Source of the DNA: Nymphaea colorata
Lineage: Eukaryota > Streptophyta > Magnoliopsida > Nymphaeales > Nymphaeaceae
DNA length: 64,000 nt
Direction of reading: 5' to 3'
Assembly (NCBI RefSeq): GCF_008831285.2
Contig: NC_045148.1
Span: 8,871,001-8,935,000, forward strand
The translations under genes and the position numbers were made by a program. Below, piece after piece: positions 1 to 10,006 of the stretch (positions within the stretch are counted from its first letter, which is position 1; the number at the start of each line of letters is the position of its first letter). Under the pieces are notes generated by a model. That model was not told where the DNA came from. It saw only the letters and a list, made by a program, of their open reading frames with translations, and did not search any database.

Positions 1-253
1 TTTGGATTCAAATATGGTCTTTCCTCATGCATATTGGAATGCCAACATGTAACGAGTTGGGTGTTACAGGTTGATACACACAATCAAGGGGAATATCAGA
101 TCTGATGTCACAATATCAGCATGTACAATCTTTAATTTTTTTTAGTAAAATTCTTGTCACAACGGAATATTGCGTAATGCCAGATTCCGTGACTTTAACT
201 CTCGTATTAAGGTTCCATAATGGCTGCAGAAATCTTGGTACTAAAGTTTAAGT

Positions 254-440
254 GTTTGTGGAACTAGAATTTTTTCATGAGGGGAGCCGAATTAAAGTTT
301 CTAAATTTTGACACAAGTTAAAATATCATTTTTCAAAATTTTTATATAGGACAAGTAAAATTTTCTAAAGTTTAAATGTAAATTAAAAGGAAATTGAAGC
401 GGGGCCAGGGCCCATGCATGCCCCCTGGTTCCGCCCTTGT
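254..440. repeat. Short inverted-repeat (MITE-like) element, copy 1
   Basis: AT-rich stretch in the 3' flank of TPS locus A. Its right end reads like an inverted copy of its left end: the left end resembles GGGGCGAAGCCA (degenerate here) and the right end is TGGTTCCGCCCTTG. Related copies occur at 9563-9681, about 33611-33800 and about 61765-61951, and fragments with the phrase GGTGGAGCC lie near 6893 and 18540. The shape (short, terminal inverted repeats, AT-rich middle, no ORF) suggests a non-autonomous DNA element, but I see no clean target-site duplication. The rest of 1-780 is gene-free flank. Confidence 0.35.
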
Positions 441-780
441 TTGTCTGCAGCTACAACTTTCCACCTAATTTAAACTAAAGTTACACCGCTACAGCAAAGT
501 TCCAACCATTCAAACGGGCTCCAAGTCAATCTCGTGCAACAATTAATACAAAGTATCAATTCTTTCCTTGTGAATTTCTAACCTTAGCCAAACAACCTGC
601 TACTTCATTAGATAAAACTGGTTTCTAAAGGGCACAACATGTGATCTCTCCATCCCCATTCTTATCTCCATATTTCACCTCCCATGATCTCCGTGTAAAT
701 AATATAATACCATATAGGAGATGATGGTCGTCATGATAATGACATGGCTGGATATGATGAAGATGATCATCCGTCTCGTA

Positions 781-2573
781 TCAAACACTTTCCACCATCA
801 ATCTCAGTATACTCTCTGCAGGATAATCTCTCCCTAGAAAACCATGACCATCTCCATGTTGATACATGAACTGTGCCATTCTTGCAACATTCAGGGCACA
901 ATGTACAAATGGGTGATTAGTGCCATTAGAAGTAGCTTCGGCACATTCATTATGGATTCTTTTCCAAGCATTTCTTAGCAGACCGTCAATATGTTGACGA
1001 GCAGCTTCCTCTGACACACTCGTCTCCTTCATGTAACACAGTATGCATTTGGGCACGTCTCCTCTTTCAATCTCATCCTTCAAAAAATGTAGGTAAAATT
1101 TTGTCACTTAAGAGGAAGAAAATCTCTACATATTAATTATTAGCTCATGAAGACAGTAACATGTGCAGTAATGGAGAAAAAAGATCTAGCGACAGACAAT
1201 TTATTTATAATTTGGAGAAAAAGTTATCTCTTCAATCAAACTAGATGAAGTTTTCAACAACTTATCATGTATCTTTCAAAATCAGATATTTTCTTAGCGT
1301 ATCTCAAATTATTTTTCAGTTAAAAAAGGAACAGAGGGTTGAGCTAAAATCTCCACTAAAAAAAGAGGGTTCTTTTCATACTTTTCCTTTCGTCTTGATT
1401 TATTTTGGAAGATGGAAAAAGTGAATGACCTTAGAAGTTCCAAGATCATCATGAAGCCGCACAACTAGGGATGACATCTTTATGAGGTTGGAGTAATGGT
1501 CTAAGCTCATGGCAGCATCTTCCTTCGTGTCATGCTGCAAAAAGACAATAATTGTGAACCAAACCCAGAGCTATTCCTAGAGAACCCCACGCATTATCCA
1601 AATATTCTTCCACTGTGGGCGTATGTCCATTGTAGAACCACTTTGCCTCCACCAAGTATGACTTGCCCTGATCAGCCCACTGGAACAAATGATGAATGTT
1701 AATTGCAAAGACTCTAAAAGGCCATGTCACTGAAATATGATAAATTTTAGTAAGTCAATATGTTATTAAGAAAGATAAATATATATTCACCGCTCTTGTC
1801 AAGTAGCCTAAGATGTTTTGACCTTTGTCCCGCATGAAATCATAGACAAATTGATTGGTTGTGTTAAAGAGCGCAAGGAAACACATCCGCATATACTGAG
1901 GAAGTTTATCAATATATCCAACATCCCATCTGCAAAATTCATTAATCCAGCAAATCAAGGAGGATCTGAATGGTTAATATATATCAAAGAATATGGAATA
2001 CATGATGAAGATGGTCTTGTGCCTGCCTATGGAGACAAATTAAGGATGTGTACTATTAGTAAGTTGATATAAACCAAAGAACAAAAAAAAGGTCGGACAG
2101 AGAATCGATGATTGATGTGGACTTCAATGTTCCACAAATAGCACTCCATCAACCTGTCCCTCTAAAATTTCAAGTTCTCTGCCAACACAAGGCCCCTCCA
2201 CCACCTAGAGAAGGTTAATTATTACAATGAATTGAATCAATGTTTGAAATTAGATTAGTTTATTATGATATATATGCGAATGAAGCAAACACATTTGCTT
2301 GGTATTACCAACCTTAACATCTCCTTCACTTCTGCTTGGTACAAAGACTGCACATTGTTGAAATCCAGCTTTGCAAGTTTGAGTAAACCAGAGTGGTGAC
2401 CAGGCATCCTTTCATAAACATCTATGTAGTTCCTTGCTTCTGTTCTAAGCATTCTTCTAGAAAGAGGGAGTTCCAAGGCATGAGTTACTTGTCATCCAAG
2501 GATGGAGTGTATGTTCAGCACCTTGGCACTTTCCTCGAGGTGATGGGTTGCGAAGGTCATTGCCTCATGGTAA
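781..2573 (-). pseudogene. Terpene synthase pseudogene A (DDxxD deleted, exons 1-2 missing)
   Basis: Remnant of a 7-exon terpene synthase, closest to locus B. Recognisable pieces: exon 7 at 781-1077, exon 6 at 1430-1679, exon 5 at 1791-1929, the 5' half of exon 4 at about 2093-2204, and the 3' part of exon 3 at 2313-2573. Lesions: (1) the 3' half of exon 4, which should encode DDVYD, is deleted together with adjacent intron; (2) exon 3 stops abruptly at about 2573 and continues into sequence that in B lies upstream of the gene, so exons 1 and 2 are gone; (3) exon 3 carries an in-frame TGA where B encodes the Arg of ARHVAHALE; (4) exon 6 is 250 bp instead of 249, a one-base insertion that ends the frame soon after VHNY. 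It cannot make a catalytic enzyme. Exon 7 and exon 5 are still open. Confidence 0.9.
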
Positions 2574-3104
2574 CAAAAAAATGAGCATCCCATTGTCGCT
2601 GGCGAGGCAAGGCTGGCGCCAATCCTCTGCAATGATGGGGAGGAACGACCTCCTCCCCTTTCATTGCCTTTTTCAGTTCTTAAGAAGAGGACGTCATGGG
2701 AGGTGACGATCACCTCTGTTTTATTTACTTTTGCAATGAAGGGAGGCTGTGCCTCTCCCATCGTCGGCAGTGGTCTGCCACGGCTACCTCCCCTCTATCA
2801 ACGCTCGCCGTCCGAGCATTTTTTTTTTAAGATAAACATCAAACTAGCATAGTGAAACGCTCAGCTGACAGAAAGAGAGAGAGAGGAAGAGCCAATAAAA
2901 TGAGAATTCATAGCAAAAATTAAAAGAAATTCCCTAAATAAATAAAACAAAATAGAGAATTTGTGGCAATAAGTTCCTTAAATAAAAGAACAAAATTTTG
3001 AGGAAATCTCCCGGATAAAAAAAGAAAAAGAAAAAATAAACAATTTGATGACAAGATAAACAAGAGAGAGAGAGAGAGAGAGGCTAAGGAAGGTAAGGAA
3101 TTAC
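2574..3104. other. Former upstream region of locus A, joined to exon 3
   Basis: No gene. From about 2575 the sequence matches 14112 onward, which is the leader intron of locus B: a GC-rich block, then AT-rich DNA and a GA microsatellite at about 3063-3082. This shows that the material between exon 3 and the leader intron was deleted from A. Confidence 0.7.
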
Positions 3105-3261
3105 ATGGTATGATATGGAAGCTGGGGTTCTGACAATGAATGACAAGCTTCAACTACTCTTGACTCGCAGTTCGCCTGACTCCTCCCTCAAGCCGGGGGT
3201 CGAGAAGAAGGTCCGAATGGTGGATGATTGATTGGCGTTAAAATGGGTTTGCCAGTTTATA
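3105..3261 (-). promoter_or_regulatory. Orphan promoter and leader exon of locus A
   Basis: Copy of the B promoter module. A TATA box (TATAAACTG, minus strand, 3253-3261) is followed about 30 nt downstream by a leader that ends at a possible donor, T then GTAATT, near 3105. The module is preserved although the gene it served has lost its coding exons 1 and 2. Transcription from it would run into the truncated exon 3. Confidence 0.5.
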
Positions 3262-4549
3262 AGATGCCGCAAGATTCCATTTTGACACAACAGGTGCCAT
3301 TGGCAAAACTTTGAAAATTGGTCCGCTTACACGTTCATCTTGCCAAAAAAATGATGGTTCAAATCTTTTTTAAGGCATTTACATATATAACAATCAAATA
3401 TATCAAAACATTAACATATATATTAAATTAATTTTGAGAGGCAGCCACCATGTGGCTATGCCATTGGCCACGATGAACTCAATTTAGGACTCAATTTAGA
3501 CTAAATTGAACTCAACATATGTCACCAGTTGCCAAAGCTCTTTCTATGTAGTGTCGTTTTCATGCCAACTAGTGTCATTTGTAGTGTCATTTTCATGTCA
3601 ACTCGAGGATCTCCTTCCTCGTTACCACATTTTTTTTCAATATTTCTCAATATTTAATAAATGGATCAGATGTTGTGGGTCATTGAGCTTGTGCAAAGCC
3701 ACACGTCTTATAGGTTTTGACAGTGACAATCCTCGGATACCTTGCTTCGATTGCGGTTGTTTAGTCTATTTCCTGGCTGATTCAGATTTTCACTAACTGC
3801 AGCTCAGAAGTTTTGTTTGAAGTGGATGAATTTTTTTCTATCTGTAAGCCAGCATTGTTGTGGCCTAGATCCTCCATTGAACTACAATCAGCACTGTGTT
3901 TAATTCACGTAAAGTAGGTTGAGCTGTGAATCAACTTTTCACGTCGATAGAACTATCAGATTTTCAGGAACAATATATTACTATTCCAAAGATCATATGT
4001 ATTTCATTTTTCCCTCATCTAAATCAGTTGTACATTCTGATCTTGGGTTCTAGTTCTCCTATTTGCTGGAACTAGGCGCTAAATTTTACATTTAACCTTA
4101 ACATTAAATTGAATAATGCGTTCTACGTTCTTCGAGTGTGCACCATAAAGTTATCCAAGTGTTGCATGTGAATGAAAAATATTGTACATACTTAAAACTT
4201 ATTTCTTGTATCATAAGGATCGAGACATTAACCTGATTTTCTAAGGCCATCAAAATTTCATGCACTGTATTGCTTCAACCAGAATCTTAGTTGAATGGCA
4301 AGACTACTTACATAGCATTCTTTACTAATTCCCCTTTGCTTCTTTTCATACGAGAATTACAAGACAGTATACATTATATAATAGCGCTTGATACATTAGA
4401 CGCAAGCTCCACCACTCTAGCGTTTTTAAAAGACAGTATACATGTATAATTAAATACACCGAAAGAGTTTACATCAGCTAACTACATAGAACATGGTCAT
4501 AAAACTAGTAATTTAACAGTTTCTTATGACTGTTCTTACATTGACATCC
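3262..4549. other. Intergenic region, no gene seen
   Basis: AT-rich. Two copies of a 33-bp minisatellite unit start at 3551 (three copies in the second duplicate, at 15036). No coding signal beyond short chance ORFs. Confidence 0.6.
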
Positions 4550-4978
4550 ACAGTAGGGTTAATATGCAAACATTTTATGGCTTTAGTTATCTCTTCGTGT
4601 CATCTCCACATGTTTGACCTCAGCATCATTCACACGATCACATAATTCCTCAATCTTTCTTCCAAATGCAATACCTTTTCATGTGCACAATCTAGTTGAT
4701 TGATAAAAAAACTGCACAGTTCGTTCGCTAAATAGGAAGCATTCTGTTGTAAATCCACTGAAAGAAGTAATAAAGTCTAGTTGTTCCCTACAAAAGAAAG
4801 CAATAAGGCTATGAACAATATCACATTTTGAGCATTCCAAACCAACAATTGAAACTGATACATACATAATTCCGGCAACCATAAAAGAATCTAGACCATT
4901 TCTTACTAAATAAACGACGGATGGCCATCCACATTTACATTGATAACTTTGATGATTAGAGGAGTTCACCATTTTCAA
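4550..4978 (-). pseudogene. GRF-type zinc-finger gene relic, copy 1
   Basis: Minus-strand translation shows a CKCGxP..VYLVRN segment, then a disrupted FYGC-like part, then a tail rich in E, K and D that reads like a short coiled coil. This is the pattern of plant GRF-type zinc-finger proteins (CxCGxPA...V...N.GR.FYGC.N...C). In this copy a frameshift follows VRNG, and the second half of the finger is not in frame with the first. A sister relic lies at 15400-15869, where the finger is better preserved. No start, splice signals or complete finger can be built, so I treat it as a dead fragment. GRF fingers are common in repeated, often mobile-associated plant genes. Confidence 0.5.
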
Positions 4979-6137
4979 TCGCTCAAAAATTCGAACAAGA
5001 AGTGAATATGAATCATAATTCTAAAAATCATTGAGCATGTGCATTCACATAAAAGCATCAAGGATTCAACTTTTTACGTGCAAGAGGCACACAGCTTAAA
5101 AACTGTTTCAACATAGGTCTCAACCTGCTTCAGTCGCAAAGTCGAAGAAAACACATCACTTCATCAGCAAAATCGAGCCATGTTCAGCGACTGAAAAACT
5201 ATACATGGTAAACCGAACAGCATTCAAATTTTCAGATGCATTTATCCCTGACTATAATATTATCCAACTTGATTACATGTAAATGTTGAATATTTTCCAA
5301 CGCACCAAAAATGTTTAGATCCGGAAGGTTACTTTTAAAAATTCAGTCCAAGGACAAGTTTTGTTAAGGTAAACCCGAACACAAACCGGACCACTTACTA
5401 GCTCAATATCTCATTATTAAAAGATATATGTACAGTAAGCTAACATCAATCTTAAGGATATATAAGTACAAATTAAGGTATCACTTCTACAGAACCTGAA
5501 GTGAAAAGCAAGAAAAGATTTCTAGATTTGAAACCAAACAAGCCCTAAGATTATGTTAGTGATGAACAGAGTAACATTTAAATGCCATAACAATATAATA
5601 ATACATGTTATATATTATTTCACCCATGTGTCATTAGTATTATTTCATTAAAGTAAATAAATAGATAAATTATTCATTATTTGTAAGTGAAACTGAAATC
5701 CGTGTTAATGAATGTCACTTTTTTTTACAGCCCACAACAAATTCCTGGGCGTGAGGATTCTGTTGACGAGGAAGGCGACGTGGTTATGGCAATGGATGGT
5801 GTGAGCGAGAAAACCTGGTTAGATACATTGTACTCGTGCTGGAATTTTGTGCACTATGATTAAAGTACCCTTCATTCACACTAAAAAAGATTTTTTTTTT
5901 TCACAAACGAAAATGAAAATCTAAAAAACGTAAAAAGACTATAAAAACATTTCTTTTTTACAAATGATGAAAATACCTATTTCACCTTTGCACCGTACCA
6001 CACAACTTTGTCTTGTCTAGTGCAAGGGTGAAGGGGCAGCAGCTTATTAAGTCCGGGGACCAAAAACATGAGGCCCTGAGGTTTTTGGGCTTTATGGTGT
6101 AGTTTTCTCAGCCCATCTCATCAATGTGTCATCAATA
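4979..6137. other. Intergenic region, no gene seen
   Basis: AT-rich sequence that matches 16640-17440 of the second duplicate (for example the shared stretch at 5720-5830 and 17105-17200). No coding, RNA or regulatory signal recognised. Confidence 0.6.
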
Positions 6138-6552
6138 GGATGTCAATATATTCGAGATGCCCATCCAAATTGACAAGAAAAAATCAGATATAAAAAGAAA
6201 AATTAACATTCGATTAAGAAATTACATCAAATCTGGATTTAATAAATGACATTCGATCGAATTCAGATATACATAAATATTCGATGGAATTCGAATACGG
6301 ATTCAGATCGGATTCGTTTTTAGACAAATATCTTATATCTAATGTTATTAAATCTGGAAAATTGGCAAAATCCAGTTCAAAATTTTGATTCGGATTCGGA
6401 TATAAATATAAAAATGAGATTTCAGTTTCAGATTTGGATATGGCTTTTTCTTTATTCAAATTTTAATCCGGATTCGAATATGAATATGTGAACATCCGAA
6501 AAAAGAATATGATTAAGGATATATCAAATTCAAATCCGATCTGTTGACATCC
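6138..6552. mobile_element. Inverted-repeat element with GGATGTCAA termini, copy 1
   Basis: A 415-bp segment that begins GGATGTCAA and ends TTGACATCC, a perfect 9-bp inverted repeat. The interior is rich in variants of ATTCGGATTC and ATATCCGAAT on both strands. A diverged copy sits at the same place in the second duplicate (about 17442-17882), and shorter relatives lie inside intron 1 of loci E (36299-36482) and F (43656-43825), with a partial one at about 8926-9300. It codes for nothing visible. A non-autonomous DNA transposon or a piece of an LTR element would both fit; I see no target-site duplication. Confidence 0.5.
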
Positions 6553-8159
6553 CCATTCATCAAGGGGAGGGAGGGAGCTTGGTTGCATCTTAAACAAGGT
6601 CATCTCGAGAAAATAACGGGAAATACTTTTTTACAAGTCTTGACATCATGTATATGCTTTAACAAATCTTTTTTAGTTGATGTTTTAATCAGAAATAAGT
6701 ATTTCTTAACTTCAACAAGTCATTTCTTTTTAGCATCTTCATTAGATTGGATATTAATATCTGACCCCAATTCAATATTCATAATTAATGTCCTAGAAAA
6801 TAAGATTCCCTACATGTTTTCAGCTTCCACAATTACAGCTGTTAATCTTTTCAAAATTATTTAATGAAGACTAGCACAGACAATGGGAAGCCAAGGGTGG
6901 AGCCAATAATTTTTCAGTACGGAAATCAAACTATAGTTTCAAAATATAATTTTTAACAATTTTATATAAGTTAACTTCACCAGACCCACTCGCTTGGTCA
7001 ATTCTGACTCAACACCCACACAGATGGGTCTGTGGAAACTTCCACCAAATTCCACACATTCTTATAGGGCCAGTTTGAAGGGAAGGATATTTTCCGTAGC
7101 ACTGGAAATAAAATTTAAAATTTTAAATGTTTTTCTTGACCATCAACCTTAGGATGAAAAATGTATCCGTTGGATTGGTTTTCAGATTTTTTTTTTTTTT
7201 GGAAATTTTTTTTACCCCAAGTAGCCGTTGGGCTTTCAAAGCATTCCTTAATCCAAAGATTTTCTTTTTTCATCTTTCATTCTTCTTAAACTTAAACTGA
7301 GAAATTTGGTTTCTACAATATAAATCCAAGTCTAGCAAACACAAAAGAGCTCTGAAAATCTGGATTTTGTTTTTATTTTTTGAATTCTTGAAATAAGTTT
7401 CTGGAAATTTCTTTCCAACTCTATAATTCTAATGCATCAAATGGCCCTATAAAGAAACATTTTTTTTATCTGATCATGCAGGGTATCTCTTTGACTCTTC
7501 TTGAGAGTTGAAGATGAACATTACAAGAAAGACAATGTCAATATAAAGGCCCAACCAACCGGATTTTCAACAGTGTTTGATGTGCTCTATGCGTTTGTAG
7601 TCTCACTGTTTTCTCGTTTTAATAGTTTTGTAATTTTTTGTTCCAAACAAACCCTGCTGGACGATGGGCCTTCCACCCTTTTTAATTGAAAAGATAAACA
7701 AAATTGCTATGATGAGAAAACTAGTGAAATGCAGACTAATAATTTCAAGGAAAAACATAACAAAAGTTTGTTCGAAGTCTGTGCTGCTCTCCAAGAGTCC
7801 CCGAATCCAAGAGAATGTATATCTGGCAGTTGAAATGGCAGGCAAGGATAAAGAATCTATATGCGTAACAAGGTTTTATAAATTTTTTGCTTGTTTGCAA
7901 CAAAAGGAAAGGATCCCATCTTCCAGAGGATTTGCAAGGGAACTGGATTTTCAACAAATAAACGATAATTTGAATGAAAAGAGTCAAAAGACTGCAATAT
8001 GAATCTGTCAATCACAAAAAGACAGAAACTGATGCCTCGGTTGCCTTCTAAATCTCAAGGAATTTTGAATATGGCGCAGAATATTAGAGACCACGTATAT
8101 TGAGATAAAAAAATTTAAGATCCTAGGCTTGCATATCAGGGTAACTCAAAGTTCTTTCT
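6553..8159. other. Intergenic region, no gene seen
   Basis: AT-rich DNA that aligns with 17883-19735 of the second duplicate. It contains a fragment of the GGTGGAGCC repeat near 6893 and several poly-T runs. ORFs here are short, overlap on both strands and are not conserved in the sister copy. Confidence 0.6.
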
Positions 8160-8545
8160 TGGAATGTTTCTTCTATCAACACAAAGGAAGTGCTTAGAGG
8201 AAGGGGATAATGCCCAGGGCAAGACTTGCTTGCCTATGCCATCCTCGGCAATGACAAAGAACTCTACTGCCGTCTCGCTCTATAGTGGCAAGAACCTGCC
8301 AGATACCATGACGATTCTGCTTATTTATGCCGCTAATAACATCAATGTCAGGAACGAGCACCTATGCTTAGAGGGGACTCTTGTGCCCGAGAAGGTCGTC
8401 GGGATGATTGTGCTTCCCAATTGCAGGATAGGGACACCATCCTGAAGGCCACCGGCAGCGCCCCTTGCCAACATGGAGGCCAACAGCGGGCTCGGTGCGG
8501 ATGCTCATCTCCTACCCACCAAAGGCAAGCAGATGGTAAAGGGTT
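8160..8545 (+). other. GC-rich island of unknown origin, present only in the first duplicate
   Basis: A roughly 380-bp block of clearly higher GC than its surroundings, with an ORF of 93 codons on the plus strand (8164-8445). It has no counterpart at the matching place in the second duplicate (around 19740). The base composition looks like a fragment of exon sequence, perhaps a captured or retro-copied gene piece. I do not recognise the protein in any frame, and a second frame is also open for a stretch, so the coding claim is weak. Confidence 0.3.
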
Positions 8546-9562
8546 AAGTCTTTATATTTTCAAATATATGCATAGGTTCTTCTGCTAATTATCCAAATTA
8601 TTTGCAATTTGCCTTATTAGATGCCTTTGTTGAATGGGTCTGGTCTCATATAAGTCGCATTAGAGTAAGTTACTTTCAAAATTCTTCTCTTTTGAAGTGC
8701 TTATTCAAAAGTTTCACCAAATGGACGCGATGTCCATGCTTAGTGTGCAAAATACTGTAAACTTTCAAATGGTTCAAAGCTTTGAATCTTCTCGCAGTGA
8801 TAAAAATAGTACTTTTACTTTCAGATCGATCAATGCAAAAATGTAATAGAAGGCTTTCAATTGTATATATATGAAGTATGAGCGGATATTGATACACCTA
8901 AGTTGCAAGAATTGTAAAAATGAGGGACATCAATATATCTGAATTTTGATCGGATATTCAAGCGAAACATTCAGAAAAAAAAAAAAAAAAATCAGACGTG
9001 AAAAAAACAATTAACATCCAATTAAGAAAGCGGATGAGACTCAAATTTTAAAAAAAATTAACAAATCGGGTGAGACTCAAATTTAAGAAATGACATCAGA
9101 ATAGATACAAGTTCAGGTGTATATGAAAATCTGATATGATTTATACTAGGATTTGGATCGAATTTAGTAGTAATTAAATATTCTATATTTAAAGATTTTA
9201 CATTTTTCAAGTCAGTCAGAATCATTTTAAAATTTAGATTCGGACTCAAATATGAATTTAAAAATCAGATTCAAATTAGATTTTGAATTTAGATTCAAAT
9301 ATGGCTTTTCCTCATGCATGTTGGAATCCCAACATGTAACGAGTTGGGTGTTACAGGCTCATACACTCAATCGAGAGGAATATCAGATTTGATGCCCCAC
9401 AATATCAGCATGTATAATCTTTAATTGTTTTAGTAAGTCTTGTACCAACAGAATAGTATATTGTTCTGTTGTGTAATGTCAGATTCCGTGACTTTAACGC
9501 CAGTACTAAGGTTCCATAATGGCTCCAAAAGTCTTGGTACGAAAGTTTTGGTGTTTGTCTAT
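8546..9562. other. Intergenic region, no gene seen
   Basis: AT-rich. A partial member of the GGATGTCAA family (about 8926-9300) lies here. From about 9287 the sequence matches position 1 of the window, which marks the boundary between the two duplicated units. Confidence 0.5.
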
Positions 9563-9681
9563 AGGGGCGAAGCCAAAATTTTTTTATGAGAGAAGTAAAA
9601 TTTTTTAAAATTTACATGTAAATTAAAAAAAAATTGATATGAGGCCAAGAACCATGCGGGCCCCCCTTAGCTCGGCCCTTG
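9563..9681. repeat. Short inverted-repeat (MITE-like) element, copy 2
   Basis: Begins GGGGCGAAGCC and ends AGCTCGGCCCTTG, with an A/T-rich middle. It is shorter than the homologous element at 254-440 and lies at the matching position in the second duplicate. It has no ORF. Confidence 0.35.
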
Positions 9682-10006
9682 TTTGTCCGCAACTACAACT
9701 TTCCACCCGATTTGAAGTAAAGTTTCACCGCTACAGAAAATTTCCATGTATTCAAACGGGCTCCAAGTAAATCACAAAGTATCAATTCTTTCCTTGTGAA
9801 TTTCTTACATTAGCCAAACAACCTGCTACTTCATTAGAAAAAATTGGTTTCTATAGGGCACAAAATGTAATCTGTCCATCCCCATTCATTTCTCCATATT
9901 TCAGCTCCCATGAACTCCATGTAAATAATATAATACTATATAGGAGATGATGGGCAACATGATAATGACATGGCTGGACATGATGAGGATGATCATCCAT
10001 CTCGTA

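Noticed and set aside
7501-8002. Several overlapping ORFs on both strands in the first duplicate
   Set aside because: Not preserved at the matching place in the second duplicate (19505-19735 keeps only a short piece). No known domain.
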